50,123 nucleotides of DNA from Brochothrix campestris FSL F6-1037 (GTDB lineage: Bacteria > Bacillota > Bacilli > Lactobacillales > Listeriaceae), in NCBI RefSeq assembly GCF_000525915.1, contig NZ_AODH01000056.1:1-50123 (forward strand). The letters are read 5' to 3'. Each line of letters begins with the position of its first letter. Within the stretch, counting starts at the first letter, position 1. The notes beneath the pieces are model-generated. The model worked only from the letters and a program-made list of their open reading frames with translations, was not told where the DNA came from and ran no database searches. The position numbers were made by a program, and so were the translations under genes. Of this stretch, positions 49,018-50,123 are shown one piece after another.

Positions 49018-49083
49018 CCCAAAACCTCCTCGGTTGATAACTCTAGTTTAGCTTATCAACGAGCAAAAGGAAGGAAGAGTGAC

Positions 49084-49881
49084 TTGAAGAAAATCACAAA
49101 GATTGAAGTACAGAAGAAAAATGAGGAACGTTTTAATATATATATCAATGATGAATTCAGCTGTGGCGTTGATATGGCTGTTTTGACGAAGTTAGGATTG
49201 CGTAAAGGCATGGAAGTTGATGATGACTTGTTGGCAGAAATGACCGATGAAGAAACGCATCGGAAGGCGATTAACCGTGCCTTGGTCTACCTAGCGGTGA
49301 GGATGCGATCAGAAAAAGAAATCATTGCTGATTTACAAAAGAAAGAGTATGAAGAAGATGCGATTGATGCAGCCTTAGTATATTTACGCTCGAACAAGTT
49401 TGTCGATGATAATGCCTTTGCAAAAATGTTTTGTCGGACGATGGTTAATACAACCTTAAAAGGACCGCAGTTAATTATTAGAGAGCTGCGCCAAAAAGGG
49501 ATTGCTGAAAATGACATTGAAGAAGCCCTCACTTATTTTACCGATGAACTACATGATGAGCATTTGTATAAGGTCTTGCATAAGGTGGCTCGGACACAAC
49601 ATAACGTATCGCAGGTTAAGTTGAAACAGAAATTACAAACAACTGTCATGGTTAAAGGGTATTATGGCAATAAAGACGTGTTAGAATCTGTCTTGCAAGA
49701 GTTTGTTTCTGATGAAGAAGAAGCGGATGCCCTGAAACTACAGTATGAGAAATTCGAACGGAAGTTTAGCAAGTATAAAGGTTACGAACAAAAGAGTAAG
49801 ATTATTAAAGGATTAATGCAAAAAGGTTTTAAATATGAAGCGATTCAAAACATGTTAGCAGATTTAGACGAAGAGTATTGA
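49084..49881 (+). CDS. recX: Recombination regulator RecX
   Basis: RecX modulates RecA filaments. The 265-residue protein is of the long Bacillota type, with three-helix RecX repeats (ALVYLAVRMRSEKEIIADLQKKEY; FCRTMVNTTLKGPQLIIRELRQKGI; and a third copy at the C-terminus: KIIKGLMQKGFKYEAIQNML). Start is TTG at 49084 after GGAAGGAAGAG. No SOS box was found upstream. Confidence 0.94.
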   Translation: MKKITKIEVQKKNEERFNIYINDEFSCGVDMAVLTKLGLRKGMEVDDDLLAEMTDEETHRKAINRALVYLAVRMRSEKEIIADLQKKEYEEDAIDAALVYLRSNKFVDDNAFAKMFCRTMVNTTLKGPQLIIRELRQKGIAENDIEEALTYFTDELHDEHLYKVLHKVARTQHNVSQVKLKQKLQTTVMVKGYYGNKDVLESVLQEFVSDEEEADALKLQYEKFERKFSKYKGYEQKSKIIKGLMQKGFKYEAIQNMLADLDEEY

Positions 49882-49913
49882 AATAAGGAAGTAGTATGTT
49901 AACCAAAAAGAAA

Positions 49914-49932
49914 GCACTCATTTTTTGAGTGC
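49914..49932. terminator. Hairpin after recX
   Basis: GCACTCA (49914-49920) pairs with TGAGTGC (49926-49932) around a T5 loop. T-run only on the minus strand side, so its use as a recX terminator is doubtful. Confidence 0.4.
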
Positions 49933-49946
49933 GTCAGACTGAAGAT

Positions 49947-50123
49947 AAACGCTGTTCTAGGTCGTCAATGCCTCGCCTTCTCGGAGTCGAGTACCATCTG
50001 TACACTCACCTCAAAGGCTCGTGTTTCCTAGAACAAAAGAATTTAAAGCCGTTCTAAACGGCAAGTGATTGGAGAAAATAACGTCTCGACTATTTCCCGT
50101 CGATGCGTTATTTTTGAATCACC
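49947..50123 (+). repeat. Dispersed structured repeat R1, copy B (reaches window edge)
   Basis: Near-identical to 21572-21748: the outer stem, the GCCGTT/AACGGC hairpin and the whole 3' stem are unchanged; substitutions fall in two internal segments and two one-base indels occur in the 3' half. The element may extend past the edge. Confidence 0.8.

Overview
The window reads as chromosomal DNA from a low-to-moderate GC Gram-positive bacterium of the Bacillota, most likely a lactic-acid-bacterium relative (Lactobacillales; Carnobacteriaceae or Aerococcaceae-like is a guess). The reasons are strong AGGAGG-type ribosome binding sites, frequent TTG starts, the Bacillus-type orders yqeG-yqeH-aroE-yhbY-nadD-yqeK-rsfS-yqeM, comEA-comEB-comEC-holA, rpsT/lepA, ytpP-Q-R-x-murC and aroA-ccpA, and a heme-uptake locus with NEAT proteins and sortase B like those of Listeria, Bacillus and Staphylococcus. 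No rRNA, tRNA, CRISPR array or prophage was seen.

Layout. 1-750: an edge-truncated ORF and a decayed IS3-family insertion sequence. 798-2591: oligoendopeptidase F (minus). 2853-7916: eight-gene housekeeping operon (ribosome assembly, shikimate, NAD) ending in a terminator. 8083-12662: DNA uptake genes comEA/EB/EC and holA. 12715-15928: threonine operon hom-thrC-thrB (minus). 16103-18498: rpsT and lepA, divergent. 18716-20566: glucosaminidase and pepT. 20656-24745: DUF975 protein, two intergenic repeats, serine hydrolase, and the ytpPQR-like trio. 24851-27025: a low-complexity protein that may be a stump of SftA, then murC. 27098-34246: a Fur-controlled heme acquisition locus with two sortase-anchored NEAT proteins (one of about 1240 residues with seven NEAT domains), heme-binding lipoprotein, permease and sortase B. 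34262-39182: M29 aminopeptidase, YtxG/YtxH-like pair, aroA(G) and ccpA. 39261-41716: RNA methyltransferase, a small unknown and an Rrf2 regulator. 41733-47308: YhgE/Pip and MprF. 47390-49881: DedA, a TIGR01777-type epimerase and RecX, followed by a second copy of a 177-bp repeat at the window edge.

Two things stand out. First, nine genes are interrupted by twelve single-base frameshifts, mostly one extra A in an A-run, and each gene becomes full length when that base is corrected. One of them is the normally essential holA, so these look mostly like sequence or assembly errors, although slippage biology cannot be excluded from sequence alone. Second, two families of structured intergenic repeats (R1 of 177 bp, R2 of about 80 bp plus a variable terminator) occur twice each and look like RNA elements. 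How the genes work together: surface NEAT proteins take heme from the environment and pass it to the lipoprotein IsdE and permease IsdF, SrtB anchors the NEAT proteins, and Fur represses all of it when iron is plentiful; no transporter ATPase or heme oxygenase gene is present here.
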